Source: Affinundibacterium nitidum (GTDB taxonomy: Bacteria > Pseudomonadota > Gammaproteobacteria > Burkholderiales > Burkholderiaceae_D). From it: a stretch of 64,000 nucleotides of DNA. Within the stretch, counting starts at the first letter, position 1, and each line of letters begins with the position of its first letter. Shown piece by piece: positions 25,484-34,845 of this stretch. The notes beneath the pieces were generated by a model. It was not told the origin of the DNA. It ran no database searches and saw nothing but the letters and a program-made list of their open reading frames with translations. The stretch is taken from assembly GCF_014284155.1 (NCBI RefSeq), contig NZ_JACOFZ010000007.1, positions 1-64,000 on the forward strand, in the 5' to 3' direction. The position numbers and the translations under genes are program-made.

Positions 25484-27160
25484 CTAGACTTGAATACAAG
25501 CTCGCAGGGTTGCGAGTAGACTTTCTTTCGGCACAGAGGTAATCACACTAGTTCCGAGAGGTTTCAATAGGATGAACTTAATCTGCCCACCCTCATTTTT
25601 CTTGTCGACTTCCATCAGGTCTAACCAAGTAGACTCACCCAAGTCAGGAGCGACTATGGGCAGCCCCGCTGCTTCGACCAATCGAGTAATTCTAGTCTTG
25701 GTGACGAAGTCAATGTAGCCTAAGCGATGTGACAAATCTGCTGCCATCACCATCCCACATCCGACCGCTTCTCCATGCAACCAAGTGCCGTAACCAAGGC
25801 CTGATTCAATCGCATGTCCAAATGTATGTCCGAAATTCAAGATGGCACGCAGGCCACCTTCTCGCTCATCTTGTTTAACCACATTGGCTTTGATTTCACA
25901 TGAACGCAAGACTGCGTAACTCAGCGCCTCGGAATCTCGTTGTCGTAATTTTTCGATATTGGCTTCTATCCAATCGAAGAATTTCGCGTCGATAATGGCC
26001 CCATGCTTGATCACCTCTGCCAAACCCGCGGACAATTCTTGATCAGTTAAGGTCGAGAGCGCCGAGATATCAGCGATCACCGCTTGTGGCTGATAAAACG
26101 CGCCTATCATATTCTTACCCAGCGGATGATTGATGCCTGTCTTGCCCCCGACTGAAGAATCAACTTGGGCTAACAAGGTCGTTGGGATCTGTACGAAAGG
26201 AATACCGCGCATATATGCAGAAGCAGCAAACCCTGTCATGTCACCGATCACACCGCCGCCTAAGGCAATCAAGGCTGTTTTACGGTCGCATTTCTTTTGT
26301 AGCAGTTCATCAAAAATCAGCATCAAGCTTTGCCAATTTTTTTTATCTTCGCCATCCGGTAAGACGATTGCATCAACTTGCTTGCCAAGGCTAAGCAATT
26401 GAGCACGCAGGTTTTCTAAATACAAAGGTGCCACGACATCATTGGTGACGATGACCACCCACTTTGCTTTTATTCTTTGTTCCAGTAACTTGGCGTTACT
26501 GAGTAGTGACTCACCAATACTAATCGGATAGCTACGATCGCCTAAGTCAACTTGTAGTGTTTTGTACTGCCCTGGTTCGTGTTCCATAGTTTGATTTGAT
26601 ACCGACGGAAGATTCGCGGCGATAATTTCTGCTGTTTGAGCGACATTTTGTGGTTTAGGCAATTTATCGACTATGGTTTGTACCAAGGTTTGCAATTGGG
26701 GTTGCCCAGTTTCGATGATCATATGGGCTACTTCTCGATACAGCGGATCACGCTGTTGTTCGAGTTCTTCTAATTTTTTACGTGGATCAACTGTACGCAG
26801 TAATGGGCGTTTCTTATCGTGTCGCGTACGATGCAAAATGCTGCCAATACTTGCCTTCAGATAGACAACAGTTCCATGTTGATGGAGTAACTCGCGGCTT
26901 TTGGGATTGAGCACCGCCCCGCCACCTGTAGCAAGCACGATGTCTTGTTGCTGACAAAGATCGCGAATAACATCAGCTTCACGCTGACGAAAACTCGCTT
27001 CACCTTCAATATCAAAAATCACTGAGATAGTGACGCCTGTGCGCGCCTCTATCTCATGATCTGAATCTACAAAACGTTTGTTGAGTTTTTTTGCGAGGGC
27101 TCTGCCAACTGTCGTCTTGCCAGAGCCCATCAGTCCTACTAAATAGATATTACTTGTCAC
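25484..27160 (-). CDS. aroKB: Fused shikimate kinase / 3-dehydroquinate synthase
   Basis: One uninterrupted frame of 558 residues joins two shikimate-pathway enzymes. Residues about 1-170 are shikimate kinase (P-loop GLMGSGKTT at 9-17, [23 protein letters not shown]). A linker at about 171-195 follows. Residues about 196-558 are dehydroquinate synthase ([53 protein letters not shown]). In most relatives aroK and aroB are adjacent but separate. Here no stop intervenes. An internal ATG at residue 191 (MEHEPGQYK) has no obvious ribosome-binding site, so a true bifunctional protein is the simpler reading. It is downstream of the pil genes and 10 bases upstream of dgt. Confidence 0.92.
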   Translation of the reverse strand: MTSNIYLVGLMGSGKTTVGRALAKKLNKRFVDSDHEIEARTGVTISVIFDIEGEASFRQREADVIRDLCQQQDIVLATGGGAVLNPKSRELLHQHGTVVYLKASIGSILHRTRHDKKRPLLRTVDPRKKLEELEQQRDPLYREVAHMIIETGQPQLQTLVQTIVDKLPKPQNVAQTAEIIAANLPSVSNQTMEHEPGQYKTLQVDLGDRSYPISIGESLLSNAKLLEQRIKAKWVVIVTNDVVAPLYLENLRAQLLSLGKQVDAIVLPDGEDKKNWQSLMLIFDELLQKKCDRKTALIALGGGVIGDMTGFAASAYMRGIPFVQIPTTLLAQVDSSVGGKTGINHPLGKNMIGAFYQPQAVIADISALSTLTDQELSAGLAEVIKHGAIIDAKFFDWIEANIEKLRQRDSEALSYAVLRSCEIKANVVKQDEREGGLRAILNFGHTFGHAIESGLGYGTWLHGEAVGCGMVMAADLSHRLGYIDFVTKTRITRLVEAAGLPIVAPDLGESTWLDLMEVDKKNEGGQIKFILLKPLGTSVITSVPKESLLATLRACIQV

Positions 27161-27190
27161 ACAATTTCACTTAAATCAATATGGATTAGC

Positions 27191-29347
27191 TTAGTTACCG
27201 CACTTATCAGTACCAATGCCTTTCGCGTTATCCTTAAGCGTCAAAGTTGCAGTTGCCGAAGCACCCAAACTATCGATCACTGTGATTGTCATATCGTAAG
27301 TACCACCAATGAGGATAGTTCCTCCTGTGTCTTTTACAGTGACGCAGCGTGTACTATTCGAACCCAGACCAATCGTCAACGCAGTGCCGCTTGTGCCTTG
27401 CGTTATCGTTCCTGATGGTACAGAGGACAGTGTCAAATCACTAGTGAACGCACGATAAGGGCCAGTTCCACCATAAATCGTAAGTTCGATGGAATTCGTA
27501 CTATCTTCACCTACGGTTAAGGCGGATGGTGAAATTCTCAACTGAGATGCAGCAGCATTCGCTGTGATTGTAATTTTCTTCGTTTGACCCTGTTTATCTG
27601 TGACTGTTACCACCGTTGAGCCTTGATTCAACAATTTAGCTGTGAACGCACCGCCATTCAACGTAACAGTCGCAATACTTGGATTGTTATTCAAAATCGT
27701 GTACGGCGCTGAACCACCGGAGATATTGAAGGATAAAGTGTCGCCAACTGCACCTGTAGAGTCGCCTGGCAACACATCAACGGGAGTTTGCGCAGCGCCA
27801 GATATGGTGGCAGCAACCGTGGTGGAAGCGCCGACTGAATCTCGGATCACAATACTTGCCGTTCCCACATTTGCACCCGTCACTGTATAGCTCGAACCAG
27901 TCACAAGAACAGTCGCGGCTCCGGAGTTGCTGCTGGTGACGGTGTATGGAGCAGTACCACCACCAATTGAGTACGTAACCGTCGAGCCAGAAATAATCGT
28001 CACAGCTGAAGGCGCTGATGTGAACAAAGGAATCGATGCGCCAGCCCCTACTGTCACGTTGATTGTCAATGTTGCACCAACGGAATCAGTGATCACAATC
28101 TTAGTTGTACCGCTACCAACCGTAGTCAAGCTGAGAGTGCTTCCTGCAATAGCTGCAGTGGCCACATTTGAGCTACTGCTGCTGACGAAATACGGTGCAC
28201 GACCACCACCGACATTGAAAGTTGGTGAAGAGCCTGGCGTCACAATGATATCGCTAGCCGCAGTTGAGTACAAAGGTGTTGGAGTGCCGCTACCTACCGT
28301 CACATTGATTGTCAAACTTCCTGTCGTAGAGTCACGTACGATCACTGTTGCGGATCCAGTTGCTACACCAGTGATGATTAAATCACTACCAATGATCGTT
28401 GCGGTGGCAACAGAAGTATTGCTACTTCCGACACTATAAATTGTCGTTCCACCACCAACTTTGTAAATGCCAGACCCACCGATGTTTAACGTAACTGTCG
28501 AAGCTGCAGTTGAATACAGTGCATCATTGGTACCTACTGTAACGCTAATTGAAATTTCTTTACCCAAAGTATCTTTAACGGTAACGGTAGCCTTACCACC
28601 TGTCTTGCCAGTAATAACAAACTGATTCGAACTAGACTGGCCGATCGTTGCTACAGTATTGTCACTGCTAGAGACAGAATATTGTTCACTTCCACCGCCA
28701 ATTGAATAGACAGCTGAGCTGGATCCTACCGCAACGGTGACTGATGCGGGTGCGGTTGTGAAGAGGTTGATACCACTTCCAACTGTGACCTCAATACGCT
28801 TGAATGCACCGAGTGAATCTGTGATCGAGACTGTAGCTTGGCCTGCAGAGACGCCAGTAATCGTAAATTGACTGCCATTTTGAGTCACTGAAACGATCTG
28901 ACGATTTCCTGATGTGACGGTAAATACGCCACTACCGCCGCCAATTGTGTAAGCGTTACTTGTGCGCCCAATGCCGACCGACAAAGCCTCTGACGCCGTG
29001 GTGAACAATGGCACGCCAGTACTTGCCTGTACCGTGATAGAAACCTTGGCACCGGCACTGTCGGTTACTGTGATTGTTGCCGAGCCAGAACCAACTCCTT
29101 TAAGGGTTAGTACTTTACCACTTACTGATGCTACAACCACTCCGGAGTTCGAAGTTGCGGCATAACCCGGTACGCCACCACCGATATTGTAGGTTTGAAC
29201 ATCGCCAGCGACCAATACAATTTCCGAAGCAGCTGTCGTGAACAATGCAGTTCCGCTTGTATTACCAGCGGAACCACCCCCACCACCACAAGCTGACAAC
29301 AACGAAATCGTCAGGATGGCAAAAATTGTGCGAAAGAACTTCGTCAT
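27191..29347 (-). CDS. Lipoprotein with eight tandem Ig-like repeats
   Basis: A 718-residue lipoprotein: signal peptide with lipobox LLSAC (Cys20), a poly-Gly stretch, then about seven repeats of 79-82 residues and a divergent C-terminal unit. Each repeat opens with (P/A)LF/Y-T/S-TA and contains Y-x-(I/V)GGG, a Ser-rich strand, V-A-T, G-x-ATV-x-(V/I)-D-S-x-G and VTVG. This is the pattern of bacterial Ig-like (BIG_2-type) domains. The last unit (about residues 602-718) is longer and holds two cysteines. I chose the ATG at 29347 (Shine-Dalgarno AGGTG) over a TTG at 29362. The gene lies between pilQ and aroKB on the same strand, with short gaps. An outer-membrane-anchored surface or adhesive stalk is inferred; a pilus-related role is suggested only by position. 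Confidence 0.85.
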   Translation of the reverse strand: MTKFFRTIFAILTISLLSACGGGGGSAGNTSGTALFTTAASEIVLVAGDVQTYNIGGGVPGYAATSNSGVVVASVSGKVLTLKGVGSGSATITVTDSAGAKVSITVQASTGVPLFTTASEALSVGIGRTSNAYTIGGGSGVFTVTSGNRQIVSVTQNGSQFTITGVSAGQATVSITDSLGAFKRIEVTVGSGINLFTTAPASVTVAVGSSSAVYSIGGGSEQYSVSSSDNTVATIGQSSSNQFVITGKTGGKATVTVKDTLGKEISISVTVGTNDALYSTAASTVTLNIGGSGIYKVGGGTTIYSVGSSNTSVATATIIGSDLIITGVATGSATVIVRDSTTGSLTINVTVGSGTPTPLYSTAASDIIVTPGSSPTFNVGGGRAPYFVSSSSSNVATAAIAGSTLSLTTVGSGTTKIVITDSVGATLTINVTVGAGASIPLFTSAPSAVTIISGSTVTYSIGGGTAPYTVTSSNSGAATVLVTGSSYTVTGANVGTASIVIRDSVGASTTVAATISGAAQTPVDVLPGDSTGAVGDTLSFNISGGSAPYTILNNNPSIATVTLNGGAFTAKLLNQGSTVVTVTDKQGQTKKITITANAAASQLRISPSALTVGEDSTNSIELTIYGGTGPYRAFTSDLTLSSVPSGTITQGTSGTALTIGLGSNSTRCVTVKDTGGTILIGGTYDMTITVIDSLGASATATLTLKDNAKGIGTDKCGN
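27542..29248 (-). repeat. Seven tandem ~240-bp repeats encoding Ig-like domains
   Basis: Protein-level units start at these minus-strand positions (descending): about 29248, 29011, 28768, 28522, 28276, 28030 and 27784, each 79-82 codons. The DNA copies are diverged rather than identical, so recent amplification is not evident. Units 5 and 6 look most alike at the protein level. Confidence 0.7.
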
Positions 29348-29414
29348 GTAACACCTATTCAATTATTGATTAATTCAAAACCTGCACCCGTGTGAATCAT
29401 TTCACTGGTTCTTC

Positions 29415-31538
29415 TTACTGGTTTGCAAAACTTCCCGTTAATTGCACTCTTGGAGTGATGAATATTAACAATTCAGTTTTATTGTTCGTTTTACCAGTCG
29501 ACTTAAACAAATTTCCGAACAATGGCAAATCACCTAAGAAAGGTACTTTTGTCACGTCAGAGCGTTCTTCCTGAGTATAAATACCACCCAATACTACGGT
29601 ACCGCCATTATCGACCAGTACGGTCGTCTTCACCTGTTTTGTATTAATTGCAGGTCCAAAACGCGTTTCTTCACCACGACTATCTTTATGAACGTCCACT
29701 GTTAGGATGATAGTGCCGTCTGGTGTAATTTGTGGCGTCACATTTAAACTTAAGGTTGCTTTCTTAAATGCGATCGCCGTTGCTCCGCCCAAGGTTGCGA
29801 TTTGATATGGGATCTCTTGACCTTGTTCGATATTTGCCGGAGTTTGATCCGCAGTGACGACTCGAGGACTGGAGATAATTTTTCCATCACCGTCGGCTTC
29901 CAAAGCGGAAAGTTCCAAATTCAAGAAACGATTAGCCGCCGCGGAAAAAATACTCGTTGCCATACTTGCTGCATCCAAGCCGCCAATACCAGCAGCAGGT
30001 AAGTTCACGAACTGCGTATTTGGAATAAAACTTTTCTCTGTAATTTTTGCTTGGCCAGTCTGCTCACCGACGCCCAGATAATTGCCGGTCACGGCAACAC
30101 GTTGATTACCCTGGAGTTGATAACCAGCGTCGCCGCCAGACAACTTCCGCAAGTCCGCGAAACCAAGTTTAGCGCCGAGGTTACGGCTAAACTTATTGTC
30201 AGCTTCCACAATACGGGCTTCAATAACGACCTGCTTCGTTGCAATGTCTGTCTTCTGAATCAGTTTACGTACTTCTTCAATTTTTGAAGCGATATCCGTA
30301 ACAAAAATCTGATTCGTACGTGGATCGATCATGACGCTACCGCGCTTAGACAGCATACGATTGGTTGAGCTACTTCCATCGAGACCAAACAACTTTTGTA
30401 AGGTTTCCGCTTTCTGATACTTCAATTGAAAGGATTCTGTCTTTAATGGCTCTAGCTCAGCAATTGCCGCCTTTTGTTCTAGCTCCAACTTCTCTTTCAA
30501 TAACAACTCGTCTTTTGGCCCGATCAAAATAACATTACCGTTTTTACGCATATCGAGATTCTTGATTTGCATTACGATATCGAGTGCTTGATCCCACGGC
30601 GTATCGATTAAGCGCAGAGTAATATTACCCATGACTGAATCACTCGCAATAATATTCACTCCACCTTGCTCCGCCAACATTTGCAAGACCGCACGGACAT
30701 CAATATCTTGGAAGTTCATGCCAAAGCGTTCGCCCTTATAGCCTTGCGAACCTTGAGTCAATTTATTCAATTCTTCTTTGATTGGCTTAACTTCGATCAC
30801 CAATTGAGTGTCACTTTGATAAACGCTATGTTCCCATAAGCCTTTTGGCTCAATATACATCCGAACATTGTCACCTTGACGCTCCGTGATAATTTTTTGG
30901 ACTGGCGATCCATAATCTGCAACATCCAAATTACGTTTCAAGACATCTGGAAGGCTGACATTGAAAAAATCAACAACGATTTTCTGACCTTGGAGACGTG
31001 GATCCACCGCAATCTGATTATTAGGCAAATCTACTACCACGCGGCCTTCACCACTTGCGCCACGTCTAAAATCGATATCTTTTAAACTTTGACGAAGGTT
31101 CTGTTGTGGGCCCTTTGCAGTGACAGGTAGACCGAGCGAATTCACTGGTGTCGCCAAACCACCAGATCCATCTATGGTTACGATCAATGTATTCCCCTCA
31201 ACCAGAGTCGCATAGTTCAATGATCTATTAAGGTTAAATACCAAGCGTGAGCGGCCAGGGACTTCAATCAAATTCACGTTACGAACTTCGCCTAATCCGA
31301 TATCGATCGCGCTTTTTCCTGTGCCATTAGCGGTATTGGCGAAGTCAAGGGAAATACGTGCTGGACTTGTTATCGAAAATGACAGAGGCGCTTTTTCAAG
31401 AGGCTTTTTGAGATTGATCTTGACGATTACGTTAGCACCTTGTTGGTTTGAAGTAATCGAATCAATCGAATTATCAGTTTGGGCAAACGCCGATTGGCAT
31501 AGCAATAGGAGCCCAAGAAACAATCCTTTAATGCGCAT
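29415..31538 (-). CDS. pilQ: Type IV pilus secretin PilQ
   Basis: Outer membrane channel through which the pilus passes. About 707 residues: signal peptide (MRIKGLFLGLLLLCQSAFA), two AMIN-type domains that bind peptidoglycan (about 30-270), a secretin N0/STN domain (NFQDIDVRAVLQMLAEQGGVNIIAS), an N1 domain, and the secretin core (VIEARIVEADNKFSRNLGAKLGF; PRVVTADQTPANIEQGQEIPY; VLVDNGGTVVLGGIYTQE; VPFLGDLPLFGNLFKS). The ATG at 31538 has a good Shine-Dalgarno (GGGAGCG). Longer in-frame starts at 31574 and 31619 would precede the signal peptide. Last pil gene of the operon. Confidence 0.96.
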   Translation of the reverse strand: MRIKGLFLGLLLLCQSAFAQTDNSIDSITSNQQGANVIVKINLKKPLEKAPLSFSITSPARISLDFANTANGTGKSAIDIGLGEVRNVNLIEVPGRSRLVFNLNRSLNYATLVEGNTLIVTIDGSGGLATPVNSLGLPVTAKGPQQNLRQSLKDIDFRRGASGEGRVVVDLPNNQIAVDPRLQGQKIVVDFFNVSLPDVLKRNLDVADYGSPVQKIITERQGDNVRMYIEPKGLWEHSVYQSDTQLVIEVKPIKEELNKLTQGSQGYKGERFGMNFQDIDVRAVLQMLAEQGGVNIIASDSVMGNITLRLIDTPWDQALDIVMQIKNLDMRKNGNVILIGPKDELLLKEKLELEQKAAIAELEPLKTESFQLKYQKAETLQKLFGLDGSSSTNRMLSKRGSVMIDPRTNQIFVTDIASKIEEVRKLIQKTDIATKQVVIEARIVEADNKFSRNLGAKLGFADLRKLSGGDAGYQLQGNQRVAVTGNYLGVGEQTGQAKITEKSFIPNTQFVNLPAAGIGGLDAASMATSIFSAAANRFLNLELSALEADGDGKIISSPRVVTADQTPANIEQGQEIPYQIATLGGATAIAFKKATLSLNVTPQITPDGTIILTVDVHKDSRGEETRFGPAINTKQVKTTVLVDNGGTVVLGGIYTQEERSDVTKVPFLGDLPLFGNLFKSTGKTNNKTELLIFITPRVQLTGSFANQ

Positions 31539-31570
31539 GGCGCTCCCTTTGTTTTTATTTACAAATAAAT

Positions 31571-32104
31571 TCATTTTTTCGCCTCTTGCAATTCTAAGCT
31601 TGCTTTTCTTTCCGTCCATTCACCCGTTGCATCTTGAACTGTCTCTACCAGATCAATTCGAGATTCACTCACGCTAATTACTTTGCCAAAATTTTGACCC
31701 ACATAAGACCCAACTGTCGCAGGATAAATAATCTTCCCGACTTGAATCAATCCTTGGAGTTTCTTTTTGTTATCAAAAGTACCGACCATTTTCATGGTTT
31801 CCAGTGGGAAGCCCTCAAGCGCCTCCTTAGGTCGGTCAAAGTCTGGCTTCAATCCATTGTCGTTGGCGGCCTTAATACGCGCGAACACGGCCAACAATTT
31901 TACTGAATCAAAGGGGTCAATTAAGGAACCGCTTTCATAGGACACAGGAACAAAAACCTTAGGCTCTTGCAAAGGATTAACCTTCACTTGGGTTTCCTTT
32001 TTAACTTGATTCATCCATTCCTTGAGCTCACCGACCCCGTTATCCCCACAGGCCGCAAGCATTAGTAATGAGACCAACGCTAAGCAATTCTGAATCAGTC
32101 TCAT
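31571..32104 (-). CDS. pilP: Type IV pilus lipoprotein PilP
   Basis: Inner membrane lipoprotein linking PilN/PilO to PilQ. The 177 residues have a signal peptide with lipobox LMLAAC (Cys about 19), a flexible proline- and lysine-rich linker, and a C-terminal beta domain (MVGTFDNKKKLQGLIQVGKIIYPATVGSYVGQNFGKV). Its ATG overlaps the pilO stop by four bases. Confidence 0.95.
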   Translation of the reverse strand: MRLIQNCLALVSLLMLAACGDNGVGELKEWMNQVKKETQVKVNPLQEPKVFVPVSYESGSLIDPFDSVKLLAVFARIKAANDNGLKPDFDRPKEALEGFPLETMKMVGTFDNKKKLQGLIQVGKIIYPATVGSYVGQNFGKVISVSESRIDLVETVQDATGEWTERKASLELQEAKK

Positions 32105-32805
32105 TTATGCCCCTCTTTTTCCTTGTCGCCTTCTTTACCTTCTTTACCTTTGTCACGATTTTTCTTTGCCAATTCCGCTTGAGCCGCGATCTCTTCAGGG
32201 CCCAAGTAGCGATAGGTCTTAGCAATACCATCCAAAATAATGCCAGGTTTCTTTGGATCTTTACTGGCAGAGAAAACTAAATTATTTAACGTGATAATCC
32301 GAGGTAATTTGGCGATATCACTAATGAACTGGCCCATATCATGGTAATTCGCAACCATTTGAATCTTAATTGGCAATTCAGCGTAATAGTCTTTTACCAC
32401 CACAGCACCAGGCTCGAAGTTATCCATATTCAAACCACGACCATTCGCTGCAGAATTAATGTCATCCAACAAAGATGCGTATTCAGCGCTACTAGGTAAT
32501 TGCTTCTCCATCCGAGAGACATACTGAAGCACTAATTTACGTTGTTCAAGCAGGGCATCCAAACTAATTGACTGCTGTACTTTCGTCTTAAATGTGTCTT
32601 TGAGCTTTTGCTCTTCTTGCTCGCCTCGCTCAATATCTTCAAGCTGGCCACTCCAATAAAAAGCCCAGCCGCCAATGATCACCATTACCAAAACAGCTAT
32701 GGCGGTAAGTATTCGAGGCGCTATCGGCCAAAGGCCTGGGTGAAGACCATTTAGATCTTTGAACTGTCCCGCGAAAGACTCAAATTGTTCTTGAATATTT
32801 GCCAT
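32101..32805 (-). CDS. pilO: Type IV pilus inner membrane protein PilO
   Basis: Bitopic alignment-complex protein that pairs with PilN. The 234 residues have an N-terminal cytoplasmic stretch, a membrane helix at about 32-52 (ILTAIAVLVMVIIGGWAFYW), a coiled-coil region (about 55-110) and a ferredoxin-like periplasmic domain. The extreme C-terminus is an unusual lysine/glutamate/glycine-rich tail (about 214-234). Eight bases separate it from pilN, and it overlaps pilP. Confidence 0.95.
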   Translation of the reverse strand: MANIQEQFESFAGQFKDLNGLHPGLWPIAPRILTAIAVLVMVIIGGWAFYWSGQLEDIERGEQEEQKLKDTFKTKVQQSISLDALLEQRKLVLQYVSRMEKQLPSSAEYASLLDDINSAANGRGLNMDNFEPGAVVVKDYYAELPIKIQMVANYHDMGQFISDIAKLPRIITLNNLVFSASKDPKKPGIILDGIAKTYRYLGPEEIAAQAELAKKNRDKGKEGKEGDKEKEGHK

Positions 32806-32813
32806 ATTTATCT

Positions 32814-33449
32814 CTACTTAGCGCCTGCTTTTGGTGCGACTGCTTTCTTCGTACTTCCCTCAGCTGCTGCACTTGCTGCTGCGGCTTCCAATTCACGTGG
32901 ACGACGAATGCCGACATTCAGGTCAAACTCAATTACTCGCTTTGCATCTCGCCCCTGTCCAAGACCAACCGCTTTATTTTGAATAATTTCTGGACGATTC
33001 ATCCATTGCGAAGAGTTGAGCTCATTTACAAAAATCCCGACAACAGCATGGGACTGCGCATAGCCCTTCATCAAAACCCGTTGCCCTTCTTGCTTAATCG
33101 ACGTGAGATATAAACCTTCGGGTGCCAAGCGAACTAATTCGTTCATCATAAACACTGGTTGATTTCGATCCGCCTGCAAATCTTCAACAGCTTGTTGACG
33201 TGCTTTCAAGGCATCAATTTCTTGACGCAGTGTCGCAACTTCTTTGATTTTTTTATCCAACTCAAGATTCTCTTGCGTAATGAATGCATTACGTTCGGTC
33301 TGCGCCGAGAGTTGAGTCGAAAATACCAAGCCCACCAAAATAACCACACCAGCGCCTAGAATTGCGGCGAGTGCCATCAAAGAATAGAACTGGGTTTTAA
33401 GCTCTTTCCTTTTGGCTTCACGGTGTGGGAGTAGATTAATCTTTATCAT
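32814..33449 (-). CDS. pilN: Type IV pilus inner membrane protein PilN
   Basis: Bitopic protein whose short cytoplasmic tail (MIKINLLPHREAKR) binds PilM. The INLLPxR motif is the family signature. A membrane helix lies at about 25-47, followed by a coiled coil (about 55-95) and a periplasmic domain. There is an Ala/Lys-rich C-terminus. It overlaps the pilM stop (TAATG) on the minus strand. Confidence 0.95.
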   Translation of the reverse strand: MIKINLLPHREAKRKELKTQFYSLMALAAILGAGVVILVGLVFSTQLSAQTERNAFITQENLELDKKIKEVATLRQEIDALKARQQAVEDLQADRNQPVFMMNELVRLAPEGLYLTSIKQEGQRVLMKGYAQSHAVVGIFVNELNSSQWMNRPEIIQNKAVGLGQGRDAKRVIEFDLNVGIRRPRELEAAAASAAAEGSTKKAVAPKAGAK

Positions 33450-34528
33450 TATCCAAACCTCCTCATCGCCAAACCGCAGGCAACCAAGTAGGCAGGTGCA
33501 TCATTTCGCAAAGCTTTTTCATTTATGTTTGATCCCAATTCCATTCCCTTGAATGGACTAATGACTGAAGTCGACAATTTCGTCCTTTCAGCCACTATCT
33601 CGACCAAACCAGGCAACATTGAACAACCACCAGCCAAATAAATTTGATCAATTCGCGTAAAAGGTGTGGATGTGAAGAAGAATTGAATCGCACGTGTTAC
33701 TTCGAGTGCTGCACTCTCCAAGAAAGGCTCGAGTAGCTCCATTTCATAACTATCAGGAAGATCGCCCTGACGCTTCTTCAACTCTGCTTCCTCAAATGAC
33801 AGGCCGTAATTGCGAACAATATCTTGCGTCAACTGATTACCGCCGAATTGCTGATCACGCTCATAGACGACCTCTCCATTCAAAATGATCGAGATATATG
33901 TCACCTTCGACCCGATCTGAAACAGAGCAAAAATTTGATCTTGTCCTGCATTGGGTTGTTGTTCAATCAAGCGCTCAACGGCAGCGCGCGCCGCATAAGA
34001 TTCTATATCCATCACCTTAGGCTGCAGTCCAGCAGACTCTGCTGCTGCCACACGGTCTTCAATTTTCTCTTTTCGTGATGCGGCCAACAGCACATCCACA
34101 TCCTCTTCCGAATTCGCGGTCGGGCCAATGACACAGAAGTCGATTGCCACTTCATCCATCGCAAATGGAATGTACTGACTCGCTTCGGACTCCACCTGAT
34201 ACTCCAGTGCCTGCTCATTTAAATTAGCTGGTAGCATCATTTTCTTGGTAATCACCGAAGCTGCCGGCATCGCCAAAGCGACGTTTCGTGTGCCGGTCCC
34301 AGCACGCTTCAACAATTTCGTAATAGCGTCAGAAACCTGCTCAAGATTTTCAATGTTGCCGTCAATAACAGCGCCTTTCGGCAGCGGCTCTGAAGCGCAA
34401 CGCTCTAATTTGTAATCCTTTTCGCCCGAACGAGACAATTCCACCAGCTTGACGTCAGACGTGCTGATATCCACCCCAATCAAGGGCGCATTCTTCTTTC
34501 CGAGCAATGATGCGAGATCTAAAGCCAA
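33449..34528 (-). CDS. pilM: Type IV pilus assembly ATPase-like protein PilM
   Basis: Actin-like cytoplasmic protein that binds PilN and connects to the pilus motor. The 359 residues begin with LIGVDISTSDVKLVELSR, the actin-fold phosphate-1 region, and contain YISIILNGEVVYERDQQFGG and IYLAGGCSMLPGLVEIV. The start is a TTG at 34528 preceded by a strong GAGGGG Shine-Dalgarno; no ATG fits better. First gene of pilMNOPQ, divergent from mrcA. Confidence 0.95.
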   Translation of the reverse strand: MALDLASLLGKKNAPLIGVDISTSDVKLVELSRSGEKDYKLERCASEPLPKGAVIDGNIENLEQVSDAITKLLKRAGTGTRNVALAMPAASVITKKMMLPANLNEQALEYQVESEASQYIPFAMDEVAIDFCVIGPTANSEEDVDVLLAASRKEKIEDRVAAAESAGLQPKVMDIESYAARAAVERLIEQQPNAGQDQIFALFQIGSKVTYISIILNGEVVYERDQQFGGNQLTQDIVRNYGLSFEEAELKKRQGDLPDSYEMELLEPFLESAALEVTRAIQFFFTSTPFTRIDQIYLAGGCSMLPGLVEIVAERTKLSTSVISPFKGMELGSNINEKALRNDAPAYLVACGLAMRRFG

Positions 34529-34845
34529 GGATATCCCCTCAAAGAAACATTATTCTTATTTGCAAAAGCACAAGCAAATTCGTACACAAATTGCTCACAA
34601 AAAACTATTATTCAGGCTGAAAAACGCATTTTTTCTTTTAAAAACCGCGATTTAGAAGACACTCATACTAGCTTACGTTAAATCCTAGCAATAAGGGTAG
34701 TGTAATGTAAAGCACTTTCCGAGCAGAACGCCCTTTTTGCGTTGTCATTTCTCCACTCGCGACGATAAATTAAGGAAATGCAATTTTTATAGTCCTTAGG
34801 AGCGGGATATAATGCTGGACTAAACTCCGATTTTTTTATTGCATT
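34529..34845. promoter_or_regulatory. Divergent pilM / mrcA intergenic region
   Basis: A 317-base AT-rich gap without a gene. For mrcA (plus) a perfect TATAAT lies at 34808-34813, 33 bases before the ATG, with no good -35 box (TTTTTA-like sequence near 34785). For pilM (minus) AATAAT-like sequence near 34545-34551 is a possible -10. I see no conserved operator or RNA gene. Confidence 0.4.

Noticed and set aside
27642-28439. Plus-strand Val/Pro-rich ORFs (82 and 170 residues) opposite the Ig-repeat gene
   Set aside because: These are mirror translations of the Gly/Ser/Thr/Val-rich repeats; no start signals or domain.
27542-29248. CRISPR-like array from regularly spaced repeats
   Set aside because: The periodicity is about 240 bp, comes from protein domains in an open frame, and the repeats are diverged; no short identical direct repeats with unique spacers are seen.
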